Assembly (NCBI RefSeq): GCF_029714425.1
Contig: NZ_CP121668.1
Span: forward strand, 5,787,501-5,851,500
Source of the DNA: Bradyrhizobium sp. CB2312
GTDB lineage: Bacteria > Pseudomonadota > Alphaproteobacteria > Rhizobiales > Xanthobacteraceae
Length of the DNA stretch: 64,000 bases
Direction of reading: 5' to 3'
Shown: piece by piece, positions 18,727 through 27,778 of the stretch
How the letters are laid out: every line of letters begins with the position of its first letter
Numbering within the stretch: the first letter of the stretch is position 1
Translations under genes and position numbers: made by a program
Notes under the pieces: model-generated
What the model was told of the DNA's origin: nothing
Seen by the model: only the letters and a program-made list of their open reading frames with translations
The model's database searches: none

Positions 18727-18885
18727 AACTTCTCCTTTCGAAAGCAAGCGTTGGTGAGGACGACTTATGAAACGCTTACTTGAAGCCGCTTTCGCGGTGG
18801 GCTTGGACGGCGACAAACAGGAACTCGCCGGCGACAACAAGTTAGTTTGTCTCCAAAATGTTTCCGCGGCAAACAGAGGCTTATC

Positions 18886-19374
18886 GTGATTCTAACAACA
18901 CACGCGATTGTTGGAGGCGCCATCGCTAGCCTAATGCCATCTCATCCCGTAGTCGCCTTCGTGGCGGGATTTGCCAGCCATTTTGCGATCGATGCGATCC
19001 CTCATTGGGACTATCCACTCCGATCAATTGCGCTGGGTACTGAGGGCCGCAATCGGGTAACAATGTCAGCGGCGCGGCTGCGCGATGTGGCTGTCGTTGG
19101 ACTCGACGGGTTTGTCGGCTTTTTTCTGACGCTTTTGATTTTCAAAACAGAAAACAACACAGCGGCAATCGTGGCCGGTGCCGCGGGAGGAATGCTCCCT
19201 GACCCACTTCAATTCCTTTACACTCTATACCCGCGCGAGCCACTGCTAACCCTTCAGAGTTTTCACGTTAACATTCACACAAAGCGACGGCTCGGCAGGA
19301 TCGTCGGTATTGGCTCTCAATTCGCCTTCGCTGCTGCCACAGCCGTAATTGCGATCGTCGCACGCGATTACTGA
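18886..19374 (+). CDS. Integral membrane protein, LexA-binding/metal-dependent hydrolase-like
   Basis: About 162 residues from GTG 18886, which has AGAGG eight bases upstream and opens directly into THAIVGGAIA; the longer frame from 18847 adds a non-hydrophobic leader. It has three to four hydrophobic segments. The His and Asp residues in HFAIDAIPHWDY and the GMLPDPLQFLY motif match small membrane-bound metal-dependent hydrolase-like proteins (YdjM/LexA-binding type). The substrate is unknown. It ends about 100 bp before the IS3-family insertion. Confidence 0.6.
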   Translation: MILTTHAIVGGAIASLMPSHPVVAFVAGFASHFAIDAIPHWDYPLRSIALGTEGRNRVTMSAARLRDVAVVGLDGFVGFFLTLLIFKTENNTAAIVAGAAGGMLPDPLQFLYTLYPREPLLTLQSFHVNIHTKRRLGRIVGIGSQFAFAAATAVIAIVARDY

Positions 19375-19497
19375 CTGCTCAACCGAGGCCGCCTTTTTGC
19401 CGGCCTGAAGGAGGCGAACGGGCATCCCTGAGGGTGGACAGCCTCCAAACGACGCCTAAGGTTGGTCGACGGGCTAGCTTGACCTTGCCCCCAAGTT

Positions 19498-20427
19498 TTA
19501 TCCAGTCCTCAGTTCGCCCTGACGGTTGGGTTTGCCCGGTTGGGCGGTGGTAGCGACGGGAGCTGGCGCGGAGCCCTCGGCATAGCGCAGCGCCAGATCC
19601 CGGCGCGGGTGGCGGGTAAAGGCGAACTCGGACGGCGTCTTCCATCCAAGCTGCGAGTGAGGTCGTGCGTTGTTGTAATCGGCCCGCCAGCATCCGAGCG
19701 CGACGCGGGCCTGGGCCAGCGACGTGAACAGCGTCTCGTTCAACAGTTCATCCCGCAGACGGCCGTTGAAGCTCTCGATGAAGGCATTCTGCATGGGCTT
19801 GCCCGGCGCGATGTAGTGCCATGCGACACGGCTCTCATCGGCCCATGTCAGGATGGCGTTGCTGGTCAACTCGCTGCCATTGTCGCTGACCACCATCTTC
19901 GGCTTGCCGCGCTCCATCATCAGCCGGTCCAGTTCCCGCGCCACCCGGGTACCGGAGAGCGAAGTATCGGCCACCAGCGCCAGGCACTCGCGGGTGCAAT
20001 CATCAACCACGGTCAGGACGCGGAAGCGGCGGCCATCGGTGAGCTGATCCGACACGAAGTCGAGCGACCAGCGGTCGTTGGGCGCCATCGGCACGGTCAT
20101 CGGCGCCCTGGTCCCGATCGCCCGTTTGCGACCGCCGCGGCGGCGCACCGCAAGCTTCTCTTCCCGGTAGAGCCGGAACAGCTTCTTGTGGTTGATCACA
20201 TAACCCTCTCGCTTGAGCAGAACGTGCAGGCGCCGATAGCCGAAGCGACGGCGCTCCTGGGCGATCGCCCTCATGCGCTGGCGAAGGCCGGCATCGTCCG
20301 CTCGGGCCGTCTGGTATCTCACTGTCATACGGCAGCAGCCGATGGCTTTACACGCCCGCCGTTCGCTCATCCCGAATGCCGTTCGCAGATGGGCGACTGC
20401 TTTCCGCTCGGCGGCGGGCGTCACCAC
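19498..20427 (-). CDS. IS3-family transposase OrfB (integrase core), cut off from OrfA
   Basis: The protein has an HTH_21-type N-terminus ([14 protein letters not shown]), then an rve integrase core with DDE residues in [19 protein letters not shown] and [16 protein letters not shown]. In the intact IS it is made by -1 frameshifting from orfA across an A-rich site. Here the IS110-type element sits at the orfA/orfB junction, so the fusion product cannot form. The homologous part begins at the GTG near 20427 ([11 protein letters not shown]). A longer frame into the inner element is open but foreign. Confidence 0.88.
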   Translation of the reverse strand: MVTPAAERKAVAHLRTAFGMSERRACKAIGCCRMTVRYQTARADDAGLRQRMRAIAQERRRFGYRRLHVLLKREGYVINHKKLFRLYREEKLAVRRRGGRKRAIGTRAPMTVPMAPNDRWSLDFVSDQLTDGRRFRVLTVVDDCTRECLALVADTSLSGTRVARELDRLMMERGKPKMVVSDNGSELTSNAILTWADESRVAWHYIAPGKPMQNAFIESFNGRLRDELLNETLFTSLAQARVALGCWRADYNNARPHSQLGWKTPSEFAFTRHPRRDLALRYAEGSAPAPVATTAQPGKPNRQGELRTG

Positions 20428-20489
20428 TAATGGGATGACCCGCCCCGTCCTCTCAGTCAGACTGAGTTGGCTTTTGAAAGGAGGAAGCA

Positions 20490-21542
20490 ATGAGGACACG
20501 GAACAAGCCCAGGCCGGCAACGGTGTTTGGGATCGACATTGGCAAGAACCTTTTCCACGTCGTTGGACTCGACGCCGCCGGAATGCCGATCCAGAAGGCG
20601 ACCTTTCGGCGCGATACGCTCTTGCAGTTCTTCGAACGTGCAGGACCGGCTTTGGTGGGGATGGAGGCCTGCTCCGGCTCGCAATGGTTGGCCCGCAAGA
20701 TCGCCGCCATGGGGCACACCGTTCGCATCATCCCAGCTCAATTCGTGAAGCCATATGTGAAGTCCAACAAAAATGACATCATCGATGCCGCGGCGATCGC
20801 CGAAGCCGTGACGAGACCAACAATGCGCTTCGTCGAGCTAAGGTCGCCTGAGCACATTGACCTGCAAGCGCTGCATCGTGTTCGCGATCGGATGATGTCG
20901 CAACGGACGTGCCTCATAAATCAGATGCGCGCTTTTTGCCTGGAATATGGGATCGCTATTCACCAGGGCGCCGGCAAGTTCAAGGCAGATCTGCCGAGAG
21001 TTTTGGCAGATGAATCGAATGATCTAACGTCGGCCATGCGTCGCATTCTGGCATCTACATTCGACGAGCTGCGGCAGCTGGAGCTGCGGATCGCTGAAGT
21101 CAACCGCGAGATTGAGGCGGTTGCCTCTCAAAGCGATACCGCACGTCGATTAATGACTATCCCGGGCATTGGTCCACTCGCGGCGACGGCGCTTTTGGCA
21201 GCAGCTGGATCTGCCCGACAGTTCAAAAAGGCCCGCGATATGGCAGCTTGGCTGGGTCTTGTTCCCAGAGAATACTCTACGGGAGGCAAAACGAAGCTGC
21301 TGGGGATAAGCAAGCGCGGCAACCGATATCTGCGCCGGATGATCATCCACGGCGCCCGCTCCTGCGTGACACATCTTGATCGCTCGCGATATCACCTTGG
21401 CGCCTGGCTTGATGGACTTCAGGCACGCATGCACACCAACAAGGTCACCGTCGCCTTGGCGGCAAAGATTGCGCGGATCGCATGGGTGGTGATGACCAAG
21501 CCCGGCGCAAGCTACGAACGGCGGGATCCGGCCTTTAGCTGA
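20490..21542 (+). CDS. IS110-family DEDD transposase
   Basis: The 350-residue protein has an N-terminal RuvC-like DEDD domain: [21 protein letters not shown] and [16 protein letters not shown] carry the acidic residues. The C-terminal Tnp_20 domain has the helix-hairpin motif [15 protein letters not shown], a Ser-containing AGSARQF segment and [14 protein letters not shown]. All key regions look intact and there is no frameshift, so the protein may be active. GGAGG precedes ATG 20490. Confidence 0.92.
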   Translation: MRTRNKPRPATVFGIDIGKNLFHVVGLDAAGMPIQKATFRRDTLLQFFERAGPALVGMEACSGSQWLARKIAAMGHTVRIIPAQFVKPYVKSNKNDIIDAAAIAEAVTRPTMRFVELRSPEHIDLQALHRVRDRMMSQRTCLINQMRAFCLEYGIAIHQGAGKFKADLPRVLADESNDLTSAMRRILASTFDELRQLELRIAEVNREIEAVASQSDTARRLMTIPGIGPLAATALLAAAGSARQFKKARDMAAWLGLVPREYSTGGKTKLLGISKRGNRYLRRMIIHGARSCVTHLDRSRYHLGAWLDGLQARMHTNKVTVALAAKIARIAWVVMTKPGASYERRDPAFS

Positions 21543-21779
21543 TCCCGTTTGTTCCAGACTGCGAGGCTCGTGAAAGTGATGACGAGACAGTCGATCGGCG
21601 CGCCGTAAGCCCTGTGCAAAAAAGCGGGTTTTGAGCCCGGACCATTTATCTGGGAACGGCACGCGCGGATCTCATCATGGCCTGGCCGCAACAGCGGCCC
21701 ACTTGCAAGAGGCCGGATACATTTGTGCAGACTGCATCGTCCTGATCGAAACGACCCTTGCACGGGCGGGGCGGGTCAT
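21543..21779 (+). ncRNA. Candidate seekRNA/bridge RNA region of the IS110-type element
   Basis: IS110-family recombinases use an element-encoded guide RNA that pairs with target and donor DNA; in the IS1111 group it is encoded after the transposase gene. This 237-bp stretch is the only non-coding space in the element large enough for it. I infer its presence from position only and have not folded it or matched guide loops to the flanking sequence. Confidence 0.35.
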
Positions 21780-22041
21780 ACATTTTTCCCAGGAGGTCCT
21801 TCAACGCCGCATTGTCCAGCATCGCATCAGCCAGCAACCGCTTCAGCCGCGTATTCTCGTCCTCCAGCGTCTTCAGCCGCTTGGCCTCCGACACCTCCAG
21901 CCCACCGAACTTGGCCTTCCATTTGTAGATGCTGGCGTCGCTGACGCCGTGCTTGCGGCACAGATCGGCGACCGACACGCCGGCCTCATGCTCCTTCAAA
22001 ATCCCGATGATCTGCTCTTCCGAAAAGCGGCTGCGCTTCAT
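21780..22041 (-). CDS. IS3-family transposase OrfA (HTH protein), 3' end disrupted
   Basis: Start at ATG 22041 (MKRSRFSEEQIIGILKEHE). The HTH_Tnp_1 domain reads VADLCRKHGVSDASIYKWKAKFGG, followed by a leucine-zipper-like helix (LKTLEDENTRLKRLLADAML). The native protein ends LKDLLGKM; from there the frame runs into the inner element. It binds the IS ends together with OrfB. Confidence 0.85.
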
Positions 22042-22130
22042 GCTCTGGTCCTTGTCGTGGGCCAGAACGAACTTCAAACTGGATTAAGCCCGGGGGGCAA
22101 GGTCAAGCTCAACCAGCTAGGGAGCACGCA

Positions 22131-22571
22131 ATGTACGCCAATATTCTCTTGAGCACGGATGGCTCCGATGTCGCGGGTAAAGGCGTGAAGCACGGCATTG
22201 CGCTGGCAAAGGCCGTCGGCGCCAAAGCAACAATCATCACGGTCACTGAGGAAAAGTATATCGACTATGGTGGCGGACACGCCGGAGGATACATTCCTCG
22301 CAGGAAGAGATGGATCGATTTGTGGCCGCTAACAAGGAATACGCTGGAAATGTGCTCGATGAAGCTCGCGTCTTGGCAGCGCAATTCGGAGTGTCAGTAG
22401 AGCTCTTGCATATTCCAGATTCGCACCCGGCCAGCGCGATCATCGAAAACGGCAAAATCTCGCGGCTGTGATTTGATTGTCATGTCCTCTCACGGCCGCC
22501 GCGGCCTCAGGAAGCTAGCCAGACCTCTGAGGTATTGGCCAATGGTAGCGTGCCAGTGCTGGTCGTGCCAT
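22131..22571 (+). pseudogene. Universal stress protein (UspA family), frameshifted
   Basis: The N-terminus is typical UspA (MYANILLSTDGSDVAGKGV). The remainder appears in other frames: EEMDRFVAANKEYAGNVLDEARVLAAQFGV from 22304, then CDLIVMSSHGRRGLRKL, then EVLANGSVPVLVVPY. At least three single-base events are visible: loss of a T near 22298, an extra A in the AAAA near 22454, and one near 22515. All domain parts are present, so decay is recent. The IS3 element lies 26 bp upstream and may have cut off its promoter. Confidence 0.8.
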
Positions 22572-22829
22572 ACGGGGCCACTTACGCAGATATCGCCGTC
22601 CTCCTCCAGGCCTGCGGCATCACCTGCGCGGGCGGCAATCCCCTAACCGCGGCGACCCTGTCCTCGGCCATGAGCCGCGCCAAGGCGCGGTCAACTCGAC
22701 TGGCTACGCGACGGCGACCGGCCGGCCGAAATGTGCCGCCGCCTCCGGCAGTAGAACGTCAACGCGAGGACCTTGATCGAGGTGAGCCGCTCCCCAGCAT
22801 CCCGATGGTTTCAACCGGATCCCCGCGCC

Positions 22830-23266
22830 GCCAGGCTGCGGCCTGCGAGGTCGACGACGGGCACTTTGCAATTCCCCTCAGCAACGCCGCGATCCGCAGG
22901 CAGGGCAAGGCCGTCACCATCCTCGCCTACGGCACCATGGTTCATGTTGCCGAGACCGCCGCGACCGAAGCCGGTATTGATGCCGAGATCATCGATCTTC
23001 GGTCGCTGCTGCCGCTCGATCTCGACACCATTGAAGCCTCGGTCAAGAAGACCGGACGCTGCGTGATCGTGCATGAGGCGACGCGGACCTCCGGATTCGG
23101 TGCCGAGCTCTGCGCACTGGTCCAGACGCGATGCTTCTATCATCTGGAAGCCCCCATTGCGCGGGTCGCCGGCTGGGACACACCCTACCCGCATGCGCAG
23201 GAATGGGACTACTTTCCGGGCCCGGCGCGAGTCGGTCGCGCGCTGATTGAAACGCTGGAGGCTTGA
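22830..23266 (+). pseudogene. Truncated 2-oxoacid dehydrogenase E1 beta subunit (C-terminal half)
   Basis: Only the transketolase C-terminal domain remains (IPLSNAAIRRQGKAVTILAYGTMV, then GRCVIVHEATRTSGFGAEL, ending RVGRALIETLEA). The thiamine-diphosphate/E1-alpha-contacting half is missing. It is joined in one open frame to the universal stress protein tail and about 250 bp of unrecognised sequence. It matches the branched-chain 2-oxoacid dehydrogenase type. Its stop is followed at once by the E2 start. Confidence 0.8.
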
Positions 23267-23267
23267 A

Positions 23268-23876
23268 ATGGCCGAGCGCGTGGTCAAGCTGCCCGACGTC
23301 GGCGAAGGCATCGCGGAAGCCGAGCTCGTGGACTGGCACGTGAAAGTCGGCGATATCGTGCGCGAGGACGCCGTGCTCGGCGCCGTCATGACCGACAAGG
23401 CGACGGTAGAAATTCCCTCGACGACGAGGCCGGGATCGTTCACCAGCACGCAGGCGTTCATATCAGAATCGCCACGCAAACGCCGACCGGCTTGGTGGTC
23501 CCTGTCGTCCAGCATGCGGAAGCGCGCGACCTCTGCAATTGCGCCGCCGAGATCGCGCTGCTCGCGGAAGCGGCGCGGAACGGCAGCGCCACCCGCGACG
23601 AACTCACCGGCTCGACCATCACGATCACATCGCTCGGCGCGCTGCGCGGGCTTGCGACGACGCCCATCATCAATCATCCGGAGGTCGCAATCGTCGGTTG
23701 TCAACCGCATCGCAATCCGTCCGCATTGGGATAGCACCGTCTTCGTGCCGCGTCGGATGATGAACCTGTCGTCCAGCTTCGATCACCGGGTGATCGACGG
23801 GTTCGATGCGGCCCAGTTCGTGCAACGGATCAAGACACAGCTGGAGACACCGGCCATGATCTTCATTGACGCATAG
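23268..23876 (+). pseudogene. Dihydrolipoyl acyltransferase E2, internal deletion and frameshifts
   Basis: The N-terminal lipoyl domain is present, with its lipoylated lysine in MTDKATVEIPS. It then jumps, by a large in-gene deletion, into the catalytic domain (ATQTPTGLVVPVVQHAEARD, TRDELTGSTITITSLGALRG, INHPEVAIVG) in another frame. The C-terminus (MMNLSSSFDHRVIDGFDAAQFVQRIK, with the catalytic His of HRVIDG) is in a third frame. The peripheral subunit-binding domain is lost. ATG 23268 follows the E1-beta stop by one base. The product cannot work. Confidence 0.82.
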
Positions 23877-23880
23877 GACA

Positions 23881-25010
23881 ATGACCGAAATCACCTGCAA
23901 GCTCCTTGTCATCGGCGCCGGCCCCGGCGGCTACACTTGCGCGATCCGTGCCGGCCAGCTCGGCATCATGTGGTTGGCTACTCCCGTTTCCGCGACGGCA
24001 AGACCGTCGAGGTCGAAACACAATCCGTCCGACAGGTGATCCATGCCGAAACGGTGGTGATCGCGACGGGCTCCGAGCCGGTTACGTTGCCGTTCCTTCC
24101 CTTCGGGGGCCGCGTGATCTCCTCGACCGAGGCTTTGGCGCTGACCGAAATCCCGAAGAAGCTTGTCGTGGTTGGCGGCGGTTACATTGGCCTCGAGCTC
24201 GGCACTGCGTTCGCGAAAATGGGCGCGGCCGTCACGGTCGTCGAGGCCGCGCCGCGCATTCTCCCGCAATACGATAGCGACCTGAGCGAGCCCGTCGCAA
24301 GGCGCCTGGCCGCGCTCGGGGTCACCGTTCTGACAGGCGCGAATGCGAAAGCACTCGCAGCCGACGGCACGGCGCTGGCAATCGAGACCACCGGTGGTGA
24401 GCAGACATCACTCAAAGCCGACAAGATCCTTGTTACGGTCGGCCGCAGACCCGCGACAAGCGGCTTTGGGCTCGAGATTCTCGATCTCGACATGGATGGA
24501 CCTTTTACCCGGATCGACGACCGGTGCCGCACCTCGATGCACGGCGTCTCCGCGATCGGAGACGTCACGGGAGAGCCGATGCTGGCGCATCGCGCCATAG
24601 CGCAAGGCGAGATGGTGGCCGAGATCGTTGCCGGTCGCCGTCGCGCCTGGGACCGGATTTCGATCCCGGCGATCTGCTTCACTGACCCCGAGATCGTCAC
24701 GGCCGGCCTGTCACCCAACGAGGCAAGCAGCAGGGGTTTCGACGTCAAGACGGACCTCTTCCCGTTCAAGGCCAACGGCCGCGCACTGACGCTGGATCGG
24801 GAAGACGGCTTCATCCGGACCGTGGCGCGAGCCGACAATCATCTGCTGTTGGGTATCCAGGGCGTTGGCGCCGGCATCGCCGAGTTGTCGGCAGCCTTCA
24901 CTCTTGCGCTGGAGGGGGCGCGCTCCTGGAGGATCTCGCCATGACCATCCATGCACATCCAACCCAAAGCGAAGCCTTTCACGAGGCCGCGCTGAAGTCG
25001 CGTGCTAACC
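23881..25010 (+). pseudogene. Dihydrolipoamide dehydrogenase E3, deleted and frameshifted
   Basis: The gene begins TEITCKLLVIGAGPGGYTCAIRAGQLG (FAD motif) at 23881 and then jumps to a different frame at about 23960 (VETQSVRQVIHAETVVIATGSEP). The segment with the redox-active Cys pair is deleted. The NAD domain (VVVGGGYIGLELG), the central domain and the dimer interface follow to 24944. Near 24916 a further frameshift removes the C-terminal HAHPTQSEAFHEAALKS, including the active-site His. With E1-beta and E2 it is the third broken member of one operon. Confidence 0.82.
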
Positions 25011-25062
25011 GCCCGGAACGAGCGTGTGGGGGCAAGGATTCGTCCCAGCAGGAGCGATCTCG

Positions 25063-25446
25063 ATGCTGATGACGAGGCATAGACGAACGGCGATCAAAAC
25101 GCTGCGCGGCTGGGCGATCTCCCTGCTGCAGGAAGCCGGCGCCATCCGCGAGTGCGAGGAGCACGGCTGGATGCAGGACCGCGCCGACCCGCACGCGCGC
25201 GAGCGCGCCCTCGACATCGCGCGTCGGGATCCGCCGCCGGACATCTCTCCAGCCGAAGCCGTAGCCGACGTCCGCGATGTCCTGGAAGCGATCGGCGACA
25301 CCTGTAGTGCCCACGGAGTCCGACTAGACGGCTTCGCCGGTCCGACGGCGGCAGCCGCCCGCAGACGCGTGAGCCTCGCCAGAGCGCTCTGGATCCCAGA
25401 TATCTCGCCACCTTCTCCGCGATCGCGTGTGGGCACGCCCCCTTGA
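25063..25446 (+). CDS. Small hypothetical protein, possibly truncated at the C-terminus
   Basis: ATG 25063 (MLMTRHRRTAIKTLRGWAI) has AGGAGCG upstream. Residues 1-85 form a helical protein (LLQEAGAIRECEEHGWMQDRADPHARERALDIARRD) of a type common in Bradyrhizobium. After DTC the sequence turns Arg/Pro-rich and is probably a non-native extension after a frameshift. Function unknown. Confidence 0.55.
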   Translation: MLMTRHRRTAIKTLRGWAISLLQEAGAIRECEEHGWMQDRADPHARERALDIARRDPPPDISPAEAVADVRDVLEAIGDTCSAHGVRLDGFAGPTAAAARRRVSLARALWIPDISPPSPRSRVGTPP

Positions 25447-25485
25447 CACCCAAGCCCACCTATCCATATACCATCCACATGGATG
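25443..25485 (+). promoter_or_regulatory. Candidate promoter and autoregulatory operator of the RHH regulator
   Basis: TTGACA at 25443-25448 is a perfect -35 box, with CATATA/TATACC at 25465-25472 as a possible -10. Overlapping it are two direct ATCCA half-sites one helical turn apart (25462 and 25473) and the dyad CATCC-ACAT-GGATG (25472-25485). Such short repeated half-sites are how ribbon-helix-helix proteins bind. It lies 20 bp before the regulator start, which suggests autorepression. Confidence 0.5.
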
Positions 25486-25504
25486 CTAGGGGGATGGTGA
25501 GTGT

Positions 25505-25927
25505 ATGATGCCGAGCAACGTTCGCGAAATTCGACCAAAGCCTTCCGACACGGAAAAAATCACGATTAATCTTGGTTTTGTCGATCTCGGTCTGGTCGAT
25601 TTGATGGTGCAGGAAGGCTTCTACTCCAACCGCACGGATTTCATCCGGACCGCCATCCGCAACCAGCTCGAACGCCATGCCGACGTGGTCAAGCAGTCCA
25701 CGGCGCGAAAGAGCCTGGACCTGGGCTTGCGAAACTACAGCCGCGAGGATCTCGAGGCGGCGCGGCGCGCGGGCGAGATGCTGCACATCAATGTTCTGGG
25801 CCTCGCCACCATCGCCCCGGACGTCACGCCCGAGCTTGCCCGCGCGACGATTGCATCGGTCTCTGTGCTGGGGGCCCTGCATGCCAGTCCAGCGATCAAG
25901 TCCGCTCTCGCTGACAGGACGAGGTAA
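25505..25927 (+). CDS. Ribbon-helix-helix (CopG/MetJ-type) transcriptional regulator
   Basis: The N-terminal segment KITINLGFVDLGLVDLMVQEGFYSNRTDFIRTAIRNQL fits a ribbon-helix-helix DNA-binding domain: one beta strand, then two helices. It is followed by a longer effector or oligomer domain of about 85 residues. The gene lies 4 bp before a PHB-depolymerase-type esterase and probably controls it. A promoter with repeated half-sites lies just upstream. Two adjacent ATGs (25505 and 25508) are possible starts. Confidence 0.78.
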   Translation: MMPSNVREIRPKPSDTEKITINLGFVDLGLVDLMVQEGFYSNRTDFIRTAIRNQLERHADVVKQSTARKSLDLGLRNYSREDLEAARRAGEMLHINVLGLATIAPDVTPELARATIASVSVLGALHASPAIKSALADRTR

Positions 25928-25931
25928 GGTC

Positions 25932-27107
25932 ATGTTGAACCAGGACATCATTCGCGAAGCCACACGCCTCACACGCTCGGGCCAACTCGTCGAGGCCACC
26001 ACGCTGCTTCAGCGCATGCTTCGGGGCGAGAAAGAACGGGGCGCTACCGCACCGATGACCGGCCACGCCGCCCTTGCAGCAGCAAGAGAGCCGCCGACCA
26101 TCGACGCCAAGGCGAACGCCGCCGAGACGAGGCGTCCGCGTCGGGCGGCCCAGCCGGCAGTGGACATCGCCAAAAATCTCCCCGGGCTCGGACTGGGAGA
26201 AGCCCTGAGGCGTGCGCCGCCTTCCATGGCGGACATCGTGCCGGACGGCGCCAGGTTCGTCGAAGGAGTCTACGCAAATGCCGCGGGAAGCCGCGCCTAC
26301 CGGCTCTTCATCCCGAGCGGCTATCATGGACAGGCCATTCCGCTGGTGGTCATGCTCCACGGATGCACGCAGTCGCCGGAGGATTTCGCCGCCGGCACGC
26401 GGATGAACTTCATCGCCGAAGAACAGACCTGCTTCGTGGCATATCCCGCGCAGCGGGCGGAAGCGAACCAGGCGAAATGCTGGAACTGGTTTCGGCCGGC
26501 CGACCAGCAGCGCGACGGAGGCGAGCCCTCGCTCATCGCCGGCATCACCCGCCAGATCATGCGCGACCGTTCGGTCGATCCAGAACGCGTCTACGTCGCC
26601 GGATTGTCCGCCGGAGCCGCGGCTGCGGCTGTCATGGGATCGACGTACGGCGATCTGTACGCAGCGATCGGCATTCATTCCGGACTGGCCTGCGGAGCAG
26701 CCAGCGACCTTCCCTCCGCGCTGATGGCCATGAAACAAGGCGGCGGAGCTGAGGCAATGCCGAGCGACGGCCCGCCGCTGCCGACAATCGTCTTCCACGG
26801 CGATCGCGACAGCACGGTGCATTCCAAAAATGGCACTCGGATCGTCCGACAGTTGATCGGCGGATCCCGCACCAAGGCGAAGGTGCATCGCGGGCGGGTA
26901 CCTGGAGGGCATGCCTACACCCGTACAGTCCACACCGACGCCGACGGGCGCGAAATCCTCGAACACTGGGAAATCCACGGAGCCGGACACGCATGGTCGG
27001 GAGGCAGTCCCGCCGGCTCCTACACCGATCCAAACGGACCGGATGCGACGAGGGAGATGCTGCGTTTCTTTCTCGAACATTCGTTGCAGCGGAGACAAAA
27101 TTACTAG
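25932..27107 (+). CDS. PHB depolymerase family esterase (LpqC/PhaZ-like alpha/beta hydrolase)
   Basis: About 391 residues from ATG 25932. After an N-terminal helical region (1-85) comes an esterase_phb-type alpha/beta hydrolase domain. The oxyanion segment is VVMLHGCTQSPEDFA, the nucleophile elbow is GLSAGAAAA (Ser), an acid is in FHGDRDSTVH and the catalytic His is in HGAGHAWSGG. It hydrolyses ester bonds, in this family of polyhydroxybutyrate or related esters. No clear signal peptide is seen, so an intracellular role is likely. It is cotranscribed with the RHH regulator. The upstream frame extension is not native. Confidence 0.85.
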   Translation: MLNQDIIREATRLTRSGQLVEATTLLQRMLRGEKERGATAPMTGHAALAAAREPPTIDAKANAAETRRPRRAAQPAVDIAKNLPGLGLGEALRRAPPSMADIVPDGARFVEGVYANAAGSRAYRLFIPSGYHGQAIPLVVMLHGCTQSPEDFAAGTRMNFIAEEQTCFVAYPAQRAEANQAKCWNWFRPADQQRDGGEPSLIAGITRQIMRDRSVDPERVYVAGLSAGAAAAAVMGSTYGDLYAAIGIHSGLACGAASDLPSALMAMKQGGGAEAMPSDGPPLPTIVFHGDRDSTVHSKNGTRIVRQLIGGSRTKAKVHRGRVPGGHAYTRTVHTDADGREILEHWEIHGAGHAWSGGSPAGSYTDPNGPDATREMLRFFLEHSLQRRQNY

Positions 27108-27304
27108 CCTCGCTGAGGACGCAACGATCCGGTCTTGGGCTTGTGCTTGACGGCCGCCTCGCAAGCCAGCCGCTCCGCCTTCAGGCGCTCCCGGTTTGCA
27201 TGGAATGTCTGTTGGTCGCGCTCATACTGCGAGGCCGGCACGCTGGCGCCTGAATCTCGAAACACCTTTGGAGCCTCACACTCGGCCGCGTTCGGCGCTC
27301 TCAA
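27104..27304 (-). CDS. Possible small basic protein
   Basis: A 66-residue Lys/Arg-rich helical frame (YERDQQTFHANRERLKAERLACE) that overlaps the esterase stop by 4 bp, convergently. The composition resembles small rhizobial proteins, but the ribosome binding site is weak. Existence is uncertain. Confidence 0.4.
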   Translation of the reverse strand: MRAPNAAECEAPKVFRDSGASVPASQYERDQQTFHANRERLKAERLACEAAVKHKPKTGSLRPQRG

Positions 27305-27520
27305 TCCGATATGCGTTGCACATTGCTCCCTCCTCTAGGCGCAAACGGTCCTTACGCTATAACTGCATTCGGACCGCCAACCGCGATGGCGTCCGCTCCA
27401 ACAGCAAGCGGATGAGAACCGCGCCTGCAGACAACAAGAGTCTCCGCTAACTCGCTTGCAATAGGTTGCTGAAATTTTTTTATGACTTGTTTTCGCGCGA
27501 AGTGACTTTATCTCCGCGCC
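27305..27520. other. Gap without recognisable gene
   Basis: No supported frame. A short AT-rich stretch with a TTTTTTT run near 27475 could belong to the promoter of the next gene. Confidence 0.3.
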
Positions 27521-27778
27521 ATGGATCTCAGCGACACCCAGGACTACGCGATTCAGGCAAAACTAGCCGGTGTAATAGGCGCGACCGTATTCTACCGCGT
27601 GTTCGCCGGCGTCAAATTTGCTGAAGTCGACGGACCGCTTTTGTACGTATATGCGAAGGACGAAAGCATCGCCGCCGAGATCGAAGATGACTTCGCCTTG
27701 GTGATTGCGGATTTGGCTACGGAGATCTTGAAACAGGTGATTGAGGTAATCGTCGTGCTGCCCAAAGTCCTTCAGTAG
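27521..27778 (+). CDS. Small hypothetical protein
   Basis: An 85-residue acidic protein with alternating hydrophobic segments (AGVIGATVFYRVFAGVKFAEVDGPLLYVYAKD). The codon pattern looks coding, but there is no motif and no strong ribosome binding site. Function unknown. Confidence 0.5.
   Translation: MDLSDTQDYAIQAKLAGVIGATVFYRVFAGVKFAEVDGPLLYVYAKDESIAAEIEDDFALVIADLATEILKQVIEVIVVLPKVLQ

Larger units (their letters stand above)
20435..21779 (+). mobile_element. IS110-family element, IS1111-like group
   Basis: The element is bounded by 13-bp perfect inverted repeats, ATGACCCGCCCCG at 20435 and its complement ending at 21779. It is 1345 bp long and contains one DEDD transposase gene. Short terminal inverted repeats and a long non-coding stretch after the gene (237 bp) rather than before it (55 bp) fit the IS1111 group. 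I see no target duplication, which is normal for this family. It interrupts the IS3 element between orfA and orfB. Confidence 0.82.
19480..22105 (-). mobile_element. IS3-family element (IS407-like), split by an IS110-type element
   Basis: The termini are inverted repeats beginning TGACCTTGCCCCC at both ends (19480 rightwards and 22105 leftwards, each followed by a variable stretch and ATCCAGT). The flanks carry a 4-bp target duplication, AGCT (19476-19479 and 22106-22109), as expected for the IS407 group. Without the inner insertion the element is about 1281 bp, normal for the family. It carries orfA (right) and orfB (left) on the minus strand. It landed just upstream of the broken universal stress protein gene. 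Confidence 0.88.

Noticed and set aside
19540..20430. Long + strand open frame (296 codons)
   Set aside because: It is antisense to the IS3 orfB transposase, has no domain, and reflects GC-rich codon bias.
25896..27164. Long minus-strand open frame (422 codons)
   Set aside because: Antisense shadow of the PHB-depolymerase-type esterase; Arg/Gly-rich and without motifs.
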